DNA from: Verrucomicrobiota bacterium
Lineage (GTDB): Bacteria; Verrucomicrobiota; Verrucomicrobiia; Limisphaerales; UBA9464
Direction: 5' to 3'
Assembly (NCBI GenBank): GCA_947454705.1
Contig: CANGKZ010000045.1
Coordinates: 1-37,455, forward strand
Length of the DNA: 37,455 bases
The translations under genes and the position numbers were made by a program. Of this stretch, positions 1 through 8,734 are shown one piece after another; the stretch's first letter is position 1; each line of letters opens with the position of its first letter. Under the pieces are notes generated by a model. The model did no database searches. It worked only from the letters and a program-made list of their open reading frames with translations, and was not told where the DNA came from.

Positions 1-147
1 GCAGCGGATGGTCCTTCGGGACCCGGCTTTCAGGAGAAATCAGGCAGAACATATCGGCCTGAGGATCAACAGCTCCACGCATTCAATTCAGACGAACCAC
101 GAAAACCACGATTCATTAGAATCTTCGGGTTTTTCAATGAACTGTTA

Positions 148-396
148 GTGTTCGGAGCTCTGGTCACTGTAGAGATCATATCAGTATCGAAGCAGACGCC
201 GGAAGAGAAGGTGGCTCGAAACTTGGCAAAAGAAGAAGCGCGCACTCGCGGGTGGAATCTCATCAGAGTGAAAAGCGTCTTGAATGAGAGCAATCGATGG
301 GTAATTCAACTTGAACGTTTTCCACCTGACTTCGGCGGACATGCGACAGTGGAGGTTGTTGACGGAAAAGTAGTCAAATATAGTCCGGGAAAATAG
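148..396 (+). CDS. small hypothetical protein (start uncertain)
   Basis: I do not recognise this protein. It is 82 residues from a GTG start, with a hydrophobic N-terminus (FGALVTVEIISV), then a charged stretch (KQTPEEKVARNLAKEEARTRGW) and a C-terminal part that looks like beta strands. The reading frame stays open upstream all the way to base 1 with no ATG, so the true start may lie before the window, or the gene may begin at this GTG just after AACCACGAAAACCACGA-type intergenic text. It ends about 190 bp before a small lipoprotein gene on the same strand. Base composition is less GC-rich than the rest of the window, as for its two neighbours. Confidence 0.45.
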   Translation: MFGALVTVEIISVSKQTPEEKVARNLAKEEARTRGWNLIRVKSVLNESNRWVIQLERFPPDFGGHATVEVVDGKVVKYSPGK

Positions 397-461
397 GTGA
401 GTTCGCCGAAGTGGCCAAAACACGGAGCGTGCCTAGAAAAACGAACCCGTGGAGGAGCTTT

Positions 462-498
462 TGGGGTCACCCATTTGTGGGCATCTGGGGTGACCCCA
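462..498. repeat. perfect 11-bp inverted repeat between small ORFs
   Basis: TGGGGTCACCC (462-472) and GGGTGACCCCA (488-498) are exact reverse complements around a 15-nt loop. It lies 65 bp after the first small gene and 85 bp before the lipoprotein start. No T-tract follows, so a Rho-independent terminator is not clear. It could be an mRNA hairpin or a protein-binding site. Confidence 0.5.
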
Positions 499-583
499 GG
501 TGCCCCCAAGTAAAGCTAAACCAAGATGCCGCGTCTACTTGGGTTCAGCGGAGATCAACGAGTTGAAAACATTGAGCCAAGCT

Positions 584-889
584 ATGTTTGCGAAGCGAAT
601 ACTGTTCCTACCCTTGTTTGCGCTGGTCTTGTTGAGTTGTAGGGACAACTGGGGGCATGCGGTGAGGAATGGCGTAGTGATGCCGAGGGAGAGCATTACG
701 GTTGCATTGGAGAAGGCTATGAAGGAACTGAGCAAGACGAGTGATTTGAAAAAGCCGTTTGAATTGGCCGCAAGTGTAAATGACTCCGGAGACTGGATGT
801 TTTCATTCTACCTTTTGCCCAGAACTCCAGGTGCGGAGGTTATCGTTGTCGTTCGCACGAATGTTGTAACGTTGATGCCCGGCATTTAA
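584..889 (+). CDS. small predicted lipoprotein, unknown function
   Basis: From the ATG at 584 the product is 101 residues. It begins with a basic tip (MFAKR), a hydrophobic core and a lipobox LVLLSC, so Cys19 is the predicted lipidated residue. The frame is open back to a GTG at 500, but that start would bury the signal peptide, so 584 is preferred. The mature part has an amphipathic helix (ITVALEKAMKELSK) and a strand-rich end. I recognise no family. It is one of three small, lower-GC orphan genes in a row on this strand. Export and lipidation are predicted from the signal; the function is unknown. Confidence 0.65.
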   Translation: MFAKRILFLPLFALVLLSCRDNWGHAVRNGVVMPRESITVALEKAMKELSKTSDLKKPFELAASVNDSGDWMFSFYLLPRTPGAEVIVVVRTNVVTLMPGI

Positions 890-1012
890 AACCAGGCGGT
901 AAGCGGCGAGGGAATGAAAGTATCGGATCGAAATCATGTCTGAACGCCACCGAGAGAGTCTCTAATGCGAAAAAAACACACCGCCAATAAACATTAAAAC
1001 GACGTATCTGGA

Positions 1013-1651
1013 ATGAATCGAATCGTTGTTGTCGGTCTCTGTGCTGTCAGCTGCCTTGCCGCTTTTGTTGTTGGATGTCTGATCGGGAACGTGGCGAGCA
1101 GTAAGACAAAGGGATTCGGTTACGTTTTGGTTAGAGAACGGGCCGCCTCCGCTGCCACATCGCGTCCGAGTTCAGTCCGCGCCGCAAATCTTCGGGATGT
1201 GTTGGATATCTGGGCAATCCTTGCCGCAGCAGATCTGCAGATGGACGCTGAAGTGAAGCGAAGGGGGGTCCTGTTTAGACTAAGCGAGGGAATGCTCATG
1301 AGGACTTATGCGCCGGAGCGTTTGGCTCCGGTCTTTAGGGGGGCTTTGGACGCCAGAGGGTTGTCGATTGTCGACTATTTTCGGGTCGAGAAGTCGTTGA
1401 TTGGCTGCCTCCAGCGGTGGAGCAACGAGCCGGGTGTGAGCTATTATCTAATGAGAATGAGTATTCGCAGCTCGTCGATCGATGTGTTGGAGGATCGAAT
1501 GGGAACTGGGAAGTTCGTGATCTCTGAGAAGGATTGTGAGGAATTAAAGAAGGAGCTCTTGGAGTCTGTGGGGAAGGATTACCAGCGGCTGGCTGATTTT
1601 GATGACGCCGTTTTGTTCGGGTTGTTTTCAAAGGGCAAAACCAGCAGGTGA
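1013..1651 (+). CDS. hypothetical protein with N-terminal membrane anchor
   Basis: A 212-residue protein starting at ATG 1013. Residues 3-26 are hydrophobic (VVVGLCAVSCLAAFVVGCLIG) and form a signal anchor. The VVGC could also act as a lipobox, with Cys22 lipidated. The rest is mostly helical and charged, with no motif I can name. It is preceded by a 123-bp spacer that holds only tiny frames. Third of the run of lower-GC orphan genes at the window start. No promoter or strong ribosome-binding site stands out. It is probably a real gene from length and codon pattern, but no function can be given. Confidence 0.65.
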   Translation: MNRIVVVGLCAVSCLAAFVVGCLIGNVASSKTKGFGYVLVRERAASAATSRPSSVRAANLRDVLDIWAILAAADLQMDAEVKRRGVLFRLSEGMLMRTYAPERLAPVFRGALDARGLSIVDYFRVEKSLIGCLQRWSNEPGVSYYLMRMSIRSSSIDVLEDRMGTGKFVISEKDCEELKKELLESVGKDYQRLADFDDAVLFGLFSKGKTSR

Positions 1652-1810
1652 TCTCCAAAACCACACACATCCGTGGTGCGAGGGCATTTAGAGCCACCGA
1701 TTTGGGCATGAGGTCAACAGGCAAGAGGACTGCTGCTCAGGTCTCCGTTTTGGTCTCGTTTCCTCGCGATTCTGCTTGGTGGGATGCTTTGAGTTGCGAA
1801 GTAGGGAATT

Positions 1811-2294
1811 GTTCTTGAATGAGGGGCGCGACTAGATGGGGCGCGGGTGGAACCGCGCCCTCCACTGGTTTGGAATTCTGCACATGCGATGTGCACGGTT
1901 GAGGTTGGTGGTTGGATTGGGGCGCATGCGCCGCGAATCGAAGTTGTGGAGGGCGGGGTTCCGCCCACGGCCCATATTCGTTTGCGGACCGCGTGTGTGG
2001 TCGCGGGCGGTTGTATTGGACGCCTTTCGAGGCTGGGACGGTTTGGGGTGGTCTATGTCAGGCGAGTGGGATGTATTGCACGGGGGTGGTTCTTGAAGGA
2101 GGGGCGCGACTGAATGGGGCGCGGGTGGAACCGCGCCCTCCACCGGTTTGGAATTACGCACACCCGATGTGCGTGGTTGGGATTGGTGGCTGGATTGCGG
2201 CGCAGTCCCCGTGGATCGAAATCGGGGAGGGCGGGGTTCCACCCACGCCCCATATTTGTTTGCGGACCGCGTGTGTGGTCGTGAGCGGGCGGTC
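1811..2294. repeat. tandem pair of ~200-bp imperfect repeats with internal hairpins
   Basis: Copy 1 spans about 1811-2011 and copy 2 about 2089-2294, both starting at GTTCTTGA and running past GCGGACCGCGTGTGTGGTCG. Each has GGGCGCGG/CCGCGCCC arms near its left end (1839-1846/1853-1860 and 2117-2124/2131-2138). Its right half (GGAGGGCGGGGTTCC...) is roughly the reverse complement of the left, so each unit is a large imperfect palindrome. The copies differ by scattered substitutions. The surrounding 1652-2419 interval carries no convincing gene; short frames inside the repeat are by-products of its composition. Confidence 0.8.
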
Positions 2295-2419
2295 GCTTGT
2301 GGAGCTGGAGATTGCGCCCGGTTGGATTTCTGTCAGCCTTTCAGGGTCACCAGACCATTGCCGGTTCGCGTTCGATTTGGGGGAGCGTGCACCGGCTCGA
2401 ATTCTCGTCTTTCGTTGCC

Positions 2420-2932
2420 ATGAGTGCTTTGCGCTTTTCCCCGGCTGCTGCCGGTCTCCTTGCTTCCCTTTTTATCCTTCAACTTCCCGCTCACGCCGCG
2501 CGTGGGTTCGTCCTTCGGAGTGGTGCGTACCGGCGGACGGCAGTGGTTCACCCGGCGCCGACGGTGGTGGTCAAACAGGCCCCGACTCCCGCGCCAGTTG
2601 TAGTGAAAGTCGATCCCGTTGCTGCGGCCAAGGTGCAGAAGGAACGGGACGAAAAACTCTCTGCCATCGACCTCGCCGAGAAACAGCGGAACGCCAAGGC
2701 GCTGGTGGGCGTGGATGAACGCGTCGCGGCGTTTCTCAAGAAGCGAACGGAGGATGGCTCCGCCGATGCCCCTTACGATCTCGCGCAGCGCCATGAGACC
2801 GGAAAGGGCGTGCCGGTGGATCCGGCCGAGGCCCGGCGTCTTTACGCGCTGGCCGCTGAACGTGGCAACCACGACGCGGAGCGATGGCTGAAGGAGCACC
2901 CGTCGGCAAAGCCTGCATCGGCTCAGCAATAA
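2420..2932 (+). CDS. secreted Sel1-like repeat protein
   Basis: From ATG 2420 the protein has 170 residues. The frame extends upstream to 2297, but the signal peptide (MSALRFSPAAAGLLASLFIL, cleavage after LPAHA) sets this start. A Pro/Val-rich linker follows, then a helical segment with many charges. Near the C-terminus is one Sel1-type repeat: DAPYDLAQRHETGKGVPVD, then AEARRLYALAAERG and HDAERWL. Sel1 repeats are TPR-like helix pairs that mediate protein contacts. With only one clear repeat, this is probably a small periplasmic adaptor. It converges on the FG-GAP gene, with 10 bp between the stops. The role is inferred from the repeat alone. Confidence 0.82.
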   Translation: MSALRFSPAAAGLLASLFILQLPAHAARGFVLRSGAYRRTAVVHPAPTVVVKQAPTPAPVVVKVDPVAAAKVQKERDEKLSAIDLAEKQRNAKALVGVDERVAAFLKKRTEDGSADAPYDLAQRHETGKGVPVDPAEARRLYALAAERGNHDAERWLKEHPSAKPASAQQ

Positions 2933-2942
2933 AAGCCGACGA

Positions 2943-5579
2943 TCAGTCCGCCCCGGGAACCGCGCGGAAGAAGAGAATCCGGTCGGCATCCGCGGGCGTG
3001 AGGTGGAATTCCACGTGGCCGTTGGTTTGCGTTCCGATGGCCGTTGTCGGCTCCCAGTTCAGCAGATCGGAGGATTGCTCCAATCGGCGCGGCTGCGTGT
3101 CGGAGGCCTCCATCCAGAGCGTCCACTTCCCATCCGCCCACCTGGGTCCGCTGAGCAGGGCTGGAGTGGGATTGGATGCACTCTCAATCTCGGGCGCATT
3201 CGGACCCACCATCGGGAGCGCAAGGGAGCCTGTTCCGATCAAGCCTGGGATGGTGTTGACCGTGGTGCGGCTGGTTCGGAGGGAGGGGATGCCCACGCGA
3301 ATCGTTTGCGAGGTGGCGAGGCCGTAGCCGTTGGTCACGGTGACGGTGACGGTGGCGATGCCCTGAGCGCCGGGAAGCGGGCGAATCGTGAGAATGCGCA
3401 GGCCCGGATCGTTGATCGTTGCGGCATTGGTTACCTGCAGCGCGGTGAGATCGAGCAGGGTGCCGTCGGAGCTCGACGCCTTCACCGCGAGGGCCGAAGC
3501 GCGGGCGTGTTCATCGCTGACATGGAACGAAATCGCGGTGGGAGTGTTGGTTGGAATTTCCAGATTCCCGAGCCCGAGCAGTTGCGGCGGAGTGAAATGG
3601 TTGGTGTCCAGAGTCAGTGTTTTTTCGCCCGCGAATACGCTGCCTTGAAACGCCGCATCCACGCTTTGCACGGACCAGTAAATCGTGGCGGCGTTGGCGT
3701 GCGTGAGGTTCAGAAGCTGAAAGGTGCGGAACCCGGCGTTGCCGAACGTTGGCATCATGCGCGTGCCGTCCGGACGCGAGAGAGACGACATCAAATCATT
3801 CCCGCCGGGGAAGGTCCCCACGCGCAGGTTGTAGCTGAGCGGCGCGGTTTGATTTGCGTCCGTTCCCGGCTTCCAGGTGAAGAACACCCAGTTGCCCAAC
3901 ACGGTGGCCGACAGATTCACCGGTGGGGTGGGTGGCAAATTCGGAATGGCGGATCGATTCACCGCCACGCCGGCGCTGCTTTCCGGCGAGCCAGCTTTCA
4001 ACAGGTCGAGGCTCCCATCGCCGTCCAGATCTGCCGACGCCAGGGTGGCGAAATACCCCGGCGAGGCGGCTTCCTCCAGCGGACCGCCGGGAGTGAACCG
4101 CCCGTGTCCATCGTTGTGCCAGACTGCCAGAGCCGAATTGGTGGTGCGCTTCAGGGAGGCAGCCTCCATCGGGATGAACGTGATGAAGCGCGAGGCGGCG
4201 ATGAAATCCACCGTCCCGTCGTTGTCGAAATCTCCAAACGTCACACCGAATCCACGCAATCCGCGCGATCCGCCGGGAGCCCCCACGGGCACCGCGGCGG
4301 TTTGAACGAACTTGGAGGTTCCAGACTGTTGCTCGAGGAGGCGCAGTTCGCCCCGGCCGACTTCGGGCAACCGAACGGTGGTCCACAAATCGGGAATGCC
4401 GTCGCCGTTGAGATCGGTCCAGCCCGCGGCCTGGACCCATCCCTTGGGAAAGGAGGCTGGGGATCGTGCGAAGGTGCCGTCACCCAGGTTCAACATCAGC
4501 GCCCCGGTCATGTCGTTGGTGGTTCCGCCCGGAGTGGGGATGTTGGACAGAAACAAATCGATCATCCCGTCGCCGTCGAAGTCCGCCGCCACCGCCGGTC
4601 CTGCGGATACCGGTAGATTCTCGACCCCGGTGCCTTCGCTGAATCCATCGGTCCCGCGGTTCCAAAACACGCGCGGTGCCGAGTAAGTGGGCGAGAGCGG
4701 GGATCCCGATGCCGGCGGGATCACCACGAGATCGGGCAGCCCGTCGTTGTCCAGATCCGCCCACACCGTGCTAGCCGCTTCGACGTCCGACGAAGCCAGC
4801 GGGATCGGGATGAACGCCGGCACGGGGTTCTTTTCGGAGGTTGGTTTGTGTTGAAACAGGCCAACGCGCGAGTCGCCGTCGAGGGTGAGAAGATCCAACG
4901 AACCGTCGTTGTTGAAATCGGTGACCTCGCATCCGCGAAACAAATTGGTGGAGATCGTGCGGGCTGGATCCTGCGGCGTGACCGGGATGAGCGCCGCTTG
5001 ATTCAAATAGGCCGCACTGATCCGGCCCGGGATGGCGCCGAGGGTGATAATCTCCGGGTTTCCGTCATCGTTGAGATCGGCCATCTTCGCCGACAGCGTG
5101 GTCGCAAACCGGCTCCCCATCGCCACCGAAAGCCGATCGGTCAGTTCGCGTGGCAGGTAGGTGACCTGAAAACTCGTTCGATTGGTTGTCGCGATCTGAT
5201 ACGGAGCCACGGCTGCCGGTAGAATCGCCGTCAGTGTGAGCGGAAAGGTCACCGGTGCCGGAGACGTCGACTGCGACGGATTGCGAAAAAACACCGTCAC
5301 GTACCCAGTCCGCAGGCCAAATACCGCCTGCGCACTGATGCGGTCCCGATACCGATCCGGCACACTTGCCTGGACAACCGTCCCCTGAGCCGGCTGCTCG
5401 ATGACGAATGGAATGAAATCACTGAGCACCGATTGGGTCAGGACTTGGTCGGCCAGCTGGGCCACCCGTGGACCTGCATCGGCCCGGGCTCGTCCCAGCA
5501 CGCCAGCCATCCCGAGGGCTGCGAATCCGAGAATTCCGAACCACGACGCAAAGCTCCGAGACGAGGAAAATGCGTGCAT
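2943..5579 (-). CDS. secreted FG-GAP/VCBS repeat protein with Fn3-like and Ig-like modules
   Basis: An 878-residue secreted protein. The start at 5579 (MHAFSSSRSF) is chosen over an in-frame ATG 27 bp upstream because it gives a compact signal peptide ending near ARADA. The middle carries at least seven calcium-binding FG-GAP loops of the DxDxDG type (DLNDDGNPE, DFNNDGSLD, DLDNDGLPD, DFDGDGMID, DLNGDGIPD, DFDNDGTVD, DLDGDGSLD), the pattern of an integrin-like beta-propeller. Then come a fibronectin-III-like module (PPTPPVNLSATVLG), an Ig-like module, and a C-terminal module ending LEQSSDLLNWEP...FFRAV. Such tails are frequent in secreted verrucomicrobial proteins. It probably acts at the surface in adhesion or substrate binding; I see no catalytic motif. 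Confidence 0.88.
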   Translation of the reverse strand: MHAFSSSRSFASWFGILGFAALGMAGVLGRARADAGPRVAQLADQVLTQSVLSDFIPFVIEQPAQGTVVQASVPDRYRDRISAQAVFGLRTGYVTVFFRNPSQSTSPAPVTFPLTLTAILPAAVAPYQIATTNRTSFQVTYLPRELTDRLSVAMGSRFATTLSAKMADLNDDGNPEIITLGAIPGRISAAYLNQAALIPVTPQDPARTISTNLFRGCEVTDFNNDGSLDLLTLDGDSRVGLFQHKPTSEKNPVPAFIPIPLASSDVEAASTVWADLDNDGLPDLVVIPPASGSPLSPTYSAPRVFWNRGTDGFSEGTGVENLPVSAGPAVAADFDGDGMIDLFLSNIPTPGGTTNDMTGALMLNLGDGTFARSPASFPKGWVQAAGWTDLNGDGIPDLWTTVRLPEVGRGELRLLEQQSGTSKFVQTAAVPVGAPGGSRGLRGFGVTFGDFDNDGTVDFIAASRFITFIPMEAASLKRTTNSALAVWHNDGHGRFTPGGPLEEAASPGYFATLASADLDGDGSLDLLKAGSPESSAGVAVNRSAIPNLPPTPPVNLSATVLGNWVFFTWKPGTDANQTAPLSYNLRVGTFPGGNDLMSSLSRPDGTRMMPTFGNAGFRTFQLLNLTHANAATIYWSVQSVDAAFQGSVFAGEKTLTLDTNHFTPPQLLGLGNLEIPTNTPTAISFHVSDEHARASALAVKASSSDGTLLDLTALQVTNAATINDPGLRILTIRPLPGAQGIATVTVTVTNGYGLATSQTIRVGIPSLRTSRTTVNTIPGLIGTGSLALPMVGPNAPEIESASNPTPALLSGPRWADGKWTLWMEASDTQPRRLEQSSDLLNWEPTTAIGTQTNGHVEFHLTPADADRILFFRAVPGAD

Positions 5580-5712
5580 GACATGAAACGGGTAGGTGGC
5601 CTCCAAACTGGGTGTGTGTGCGACTGTGTGACTACACCATAACAGAAGTCAAGCGAGGTTCCAGCGACGTGGGGCTTGCCAGTTGGGGCTTCGCTTTCCA
5701 GCCTTCGCGGCC

Positions 5713-7122
5713 ATGTCTTCGACTGCGATTTCGACGTTCTTGCCGGTGCCAGCGGTGGTGCCGGTGCTGGATCCTGGATTCCGCCCCGCCGCGCTCGCCA
5801 CCCGCGCGTTGGAGCGCGAGGCGACGGTGCCGGTGACGCTCGCGCTGGAGCAGGCCGACGGATCGGTGTTTCACCACTCGATGCGCGTGCTCGATGCCGC
5901 GCATCCGGCCGCCGCGGCGAACGACTTCTTCGTGGAGCGCCTTGCCAAGTTCCTGCTCTGGGCCTGGGGCGGATATCGCATTTACGTGGCGGGTCCGGCG
6001 TCGCTGGCCGAATCGCTTCGCCGTCACTACACCGACACCGCGGTTGGGCGCTTCGACTCGGAGATCATCGGAAAGCGCATCTATGATCGTCCGATCGAAG
6101 TCGTGTCGGTGAAGACCGCGGCCGATCTTCCCAAGCCGCATTCCAACACCGCGCCGCTGGGCCGGCACTGGAATGGATGCCGTATCGGATTTGATCTCGG
6201 CGGGAGCGATCGCAAGGTGGCCGCGGTGATCGACGGCAAGTGCGTGTTCAGCGAAGAGACCGTCTGGGACCCGTATTTCCAGCCCGATCCGTCGTATCAT
6301 TTCGACGGCGTCATGGATTCCCTGCGCAAAGCCGCGGCGCACTTGCCCCGAGTGGATGGCATCGGCGGCAGCGCAGCCGGCGTGTACGTGAACAACCGGG
6401 TGAAGGTGGCATCGCTCTTCCGCGGAGTTCCGCCGGAGCAGTTCAACACGCGGGTGAAGGACCTCTTCCTGGACCTGCGCAAGGCGTGGAATGGAATTCC
6501 GTTCGAAGTGGTGAACGACGGCGAAGTGACGGCGCTCGCGGCCTCGATGTCGCTCGGGTGCAACTCGGTTCTCGGCATTGCGCTCGGCACCAGCACGGCG
6601 GCCGGATTTGTGACTGCCGATGGCAACATCACCACCTGGCTGAACGAGCTCGCCTTCAATCCGATTGATTACCGGATCGATGGTCCGCCCGACGAGTGGA
6701 GCGGCGACCGCGGCTGTGGCGTTCAGTATTTTTCCCAGCAGGCGGTGGGGCGCCTCATTCCGGCCTCTGGATTGGCCATCGATGGAAAGCTCCCGCTTCC
6801 CGAGCAGCTCAAGGCCGTGCAGGCCGCGATGGCCGCAGGGGACGATCGGGCGGCGCAGATTTACCGGACCCTCGGCACGTATCTAGGCTACGGATTGGCC
6901 CACTACGCGTCGTTCTACGAATTCAGCAACGTGCTCATCTTGGGGCGCGTCACCAGCGGTCCGGGCGGTGACCTGATTCTCTCGGGCGCGCGCGAGGTGC
7001 TGGATCGGGAATTCCCGGAACTGTCGGCCAAGACCGCGTTCCACATTCCCGACGAGAAGGACAAGCGCCACGGTCAGGCCGTGGCTGCGGCGAGCCTCCC
7101 GGTGGTCAACGTCACTGCGTGA
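5713..7122 (+). CDS. atypical ROK-family (sugar kinase fold) protein with N-terminal extension
   Basis: A 469-residue cytoplasmic protein. ATG 5713 is preferred to an in-frame upstream start at 5683. Residues 157-175 hold the ATP phosphate-binding loop (RIGFDLGGSDRKVAAVIDG), 267-272 the VVNDGE segment that matches the catalytic-Asp region of ROK kinases, and 289-298 IALGTSTAAG. These are ASKHA-fold hallmarks. The first ~150 residues precede the kinase core and match nothing I know; ordinary ROK kinases of about 300 residues lack them. The Cys cluster of classical zinc ROK proteins is not evident. It may phosphorylate a sugar or be a regulator; the substrate is unknown. Its stop overlaps the convergent PH-domain gene by 11 bp. 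Confidence 0.82.
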   Translation: MSSTAISTFLPVPAVVPVLDPGFRPAALATRALEREATVPVTLALEQADGSVFHHSMRVLDAAHPAAAANDFFVERLAKFLLWAWGGYRIYVAGPASLAESLRRHYTDTAVGRFDSEIIGKRIYDRPIEVVSVKTAADLPKPHSNTAPLGRHWNGCRIGFDLGGSDRKVAAVIDGKCVFSEETVWDPYFQPDPSYHFDGVMDSLRKAAAHLPRVDGIGGSAAGVYVNNRVKVASLFRGVPPEQFNTRVKDLFLDLRKAWNGIPFEVVNDGEVTALAASMSLGCNSVLGIALGTSTAAGFVTADGNITTWLNELAFNPIDYRIDGPPDEWSGDRGCGVQYFSQQAVGRLIPASGLAIDGKLPLPEQLKAVQAAMAAGDDRAAQIYRTLGTYLGYGLAHYASFYEFSNVLILGRVTSGPGGDLILSGAREVLDREFPELSAKTAFHIPDEKDKRHGQAVAAASLPVVNVTA

Positions 7123-8056
7123 TCGCGGCGCGGAACTGCCGGATTTCCTCCAGCAGTTCTCTCGCGGCCGGCAGGGATTCATTGGCCGAGGCCGAGGCGG
7201 TGACAGGTGCTGGCGCAGATGCCGCGGGTTTCACCTCATCGGGATCACCGAGCCCGGTTTCGCGGAAACGGCGCAGGCGTTCGACGATCAGGTCGCGAAT
7301 CTCGTGCGCGTTTTCCACCGCGTGGAACACGCCTTGGTGCAGCGAGGCCATCTGGGCGCCCTGATGCCCGGCGACGGCACCGCCGCCGCCTGCGGATTGC
7401 ACGCAGACATCGGCCAGTCCAAGCAGCCGTTCCAACGGTCCCTGGCTCACGGTGATTTGCTGGAGATTCGCGAAGCTCATGGTGAGTTCGCGCACCGACC
7501 ACACGCCGGATCGCAACCGCAGGCTTCGGTCGGTCACTAGATACCATCGCTGTTCGTAGTCGAGTCGAAGCACCAGATAGGTGATCGGCAACTGCACGCA
7601 GTACACGGCCAGCGAAACGCCCTTGGCCACCCACAACAGCGTGAAGAGCAGCGACGGCGTGGTGTGGGCGTACTTGGCCAGGAGTACTTCGGGTCGAATG
7701 TTCTTCTTCCGTGCCTTGCGGCGTCCTCCTTCAGGCGTGGATTTGGAGGCGTCGGCGTTTTCGCCGGCGGTCGCGGGTTGGGCTTCGGCCTGTTGGACGG
7801 GCTGGGGTGGGGGCGTTGGCTGCGGGTATTCAGCGGCGGTGCGGGCGCTCGACTCCCACTGCATCAGCACCCAGAACCAAAAGAGGAACGCCGCGAGGGT
7901 GAACAACTGCTTGATGGCCCACCCGGCGAGGTTGAGTCGGTAGAAGGCGCGTCCGGCCCGGAACACCCGCAGCGTGCCGGGTCCTCCGGCCGGGGGCTCG
8001 GGATCGTGCGGAACGCGGAGCAGCGCGAGGAGACGACGATTCAGCGCGTCGATCAT
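7112..8056 (-). CDS. membrane-flanked bacterial PH (bPH2/DUF304) protein, second of a pair
   Basis: The product is 314 residues from ATG 8056. It has two hydrophobic spans (LFTLAAFLFWFWVLMQW near residues 46-62 and a second near LLFTLLWVAKGVSLAVY). A Pro/Gln and Lys/Arg-rich loop separates them. Next is the bPH2 core (RWYLVTDRSLRLRSGVW, then ITVSQGPLERLLGLADVCVQ) and a long charged C-terminal tail. The family (PF03703, YdbS/YdbT type) has a PH fold next to membrane segments and no known enzyme activity. Its ATG overlaps the TGA of the upstream PH gene (ATGA), indicating translational coupling and a likely two-protein complex. The frame extends upstream to 8902 without a credible start. Confidence 0.82.
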   Translation of the reverse strand: MIDALNRRLLALLRVPHDPEPPAGGPGTLRVFRAGRAFYRLNLAGWAIKQLFTLAAFLFWFWVLMQWESSARTAAEYPQPTPPPQPVQQAEAQPATAGENADASKSTPEGGRRKARKKNIRPEVLLAKYAHTTPSLLFTLLWVAKGVSLAVYCVQLPITYLVLRLDYEQRWYLVTDRSLRLRSGVWSVRELTMSFANLQQITVSQGPLERLLGLADVCVQSAGGGGAVAGHQGAQMASLHQGVFHAVENAHEIRDLIVERLRRFRETGLGDPDEVKPAASAPAPVTASASANESLPAARELLEEIRQFRAAITQ

Positions 8057-8715
8057 GGCGTCGTTCCTCCCTGGGTCTGCTGTTGCTGTTGCTGCTGCTG
8101 TTGTTGCACGGCTTCGCGAAGCGCCCGGACTTCGGCGGCGACCTCGCGCAGCACCGCGGCCAGTTCGGCGTCGGAGGCCAATGTTCCTGAATGGATGTGG
8201 GAAACTTCCGTCGTGTTCGCCTTGGCCTGCGCGTGTTGGGCTCCGTGGTCCTTCACGCCGCGCATCCGCGAGTAAAGGAAGTCCCGCACCGCCTCGAACT
8301 GCGGCAGTCCTTCGATGGTCATCTCCGCGTGCGAGCTTCCGCTGGCGGTTTGAATCAGGAGCCGACCCAGCCCGAGCCAGCGTTCCACGAGGTTCGATTG
8401 CAGGTGGATGTCCTGGATGCGCGCGTAGTTCAGCAGGATTTGGCGTCGGAAGAGAATGCCCCAGCTCATCGACACCCCTTCGTCGGTGAAGTGGTATCGC
8501 ATGGAGTGGTAACGGAACCAGTGGATGGGCAGCAGGATGGGGGCGAGCGGCAGCACCACCAGGCAGCACAGCGCGTAGTAGGTCCAAAGTTTCGGATGCG
8601 GGCGGTCGATCTGATAAATCGCGGCCTCGTCGAAGCTTGAATTCACGCGCGGGATCAAGCGCCGACGGGTGGTTCCGGGCAAGGCGACAATTCGTGCACC
8701 AAAATTGGAACCCAC
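8053..8715 (-). CDS. membrane-flanked bacterial PH (bPH2/DUF304) protein with poly-Gln tail, first of a pair
   Basis: The product is 220 residues from GTG 8715; a GTG at 8646 (VNSSFDEAAIYQ) is an alternative start. A hydrophobic hairpin (YYALCCLVVLPLAPILLPI) is followed by the bPH2 domain: FRYHSMRYHFTDEGVSMSWG, RRQILLNYARIQDIHLQSN, LVERWLGLGRLLIQTASG. The C-terminus has a helix rich in Ala/Glu/Arg, then ten consecutive Gln encoded by mixed CAA/CAG codons (8079-8107) and a short TQGGTTP end. It overlaps the next PH gene by 4 nt. The pair resembles the ydbS-ydbT arrangement of Gram-positives. Function is not established; envelope stress or membrane-associated scaffolding is a guess. Confidence 0.82.
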   Translation of the reverse strand: MGSNFGARIVALPGTTRRRLIPRVNSSFDEAAIYQIDRPHPKLWTYYALCCLVVLPLAPILLPIHWFRYHSMRYHFTDEGVSMSWGILFRRQILLNYARIQDIHLQSNLVERWLGLGRLLIQTASGSSHAEMTIEGLPQFEAVRDFLYSRMRGVKDHGAQHAQAKANTTEVSHIHSGTLASDAELAAVLREVAAEVRALREAVQQQQQQQQQQTQGGTTP

Positions 8716-8734
8716 CCGGGAGGGCGGCCGTGGA

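Noticed and set aside
1836-2253. Several short frames inside the tandem repeat
   Set aside because: They follow the repeat units and share the same Gly/Arg/Pro text in both copies, so they come from the repeat composition.
1811-2294. CRISPR-like repetition
   Set aside because: Only two long units, no regular short direct repeats with spacers, and no cas genes.
3003-4616. Long plus-strand frame opposite the FG-GAP gene
   Set aside because: It is antisense to a clear FG-GAP protein, lacks family features and is an effect of high GC in the third codon position.
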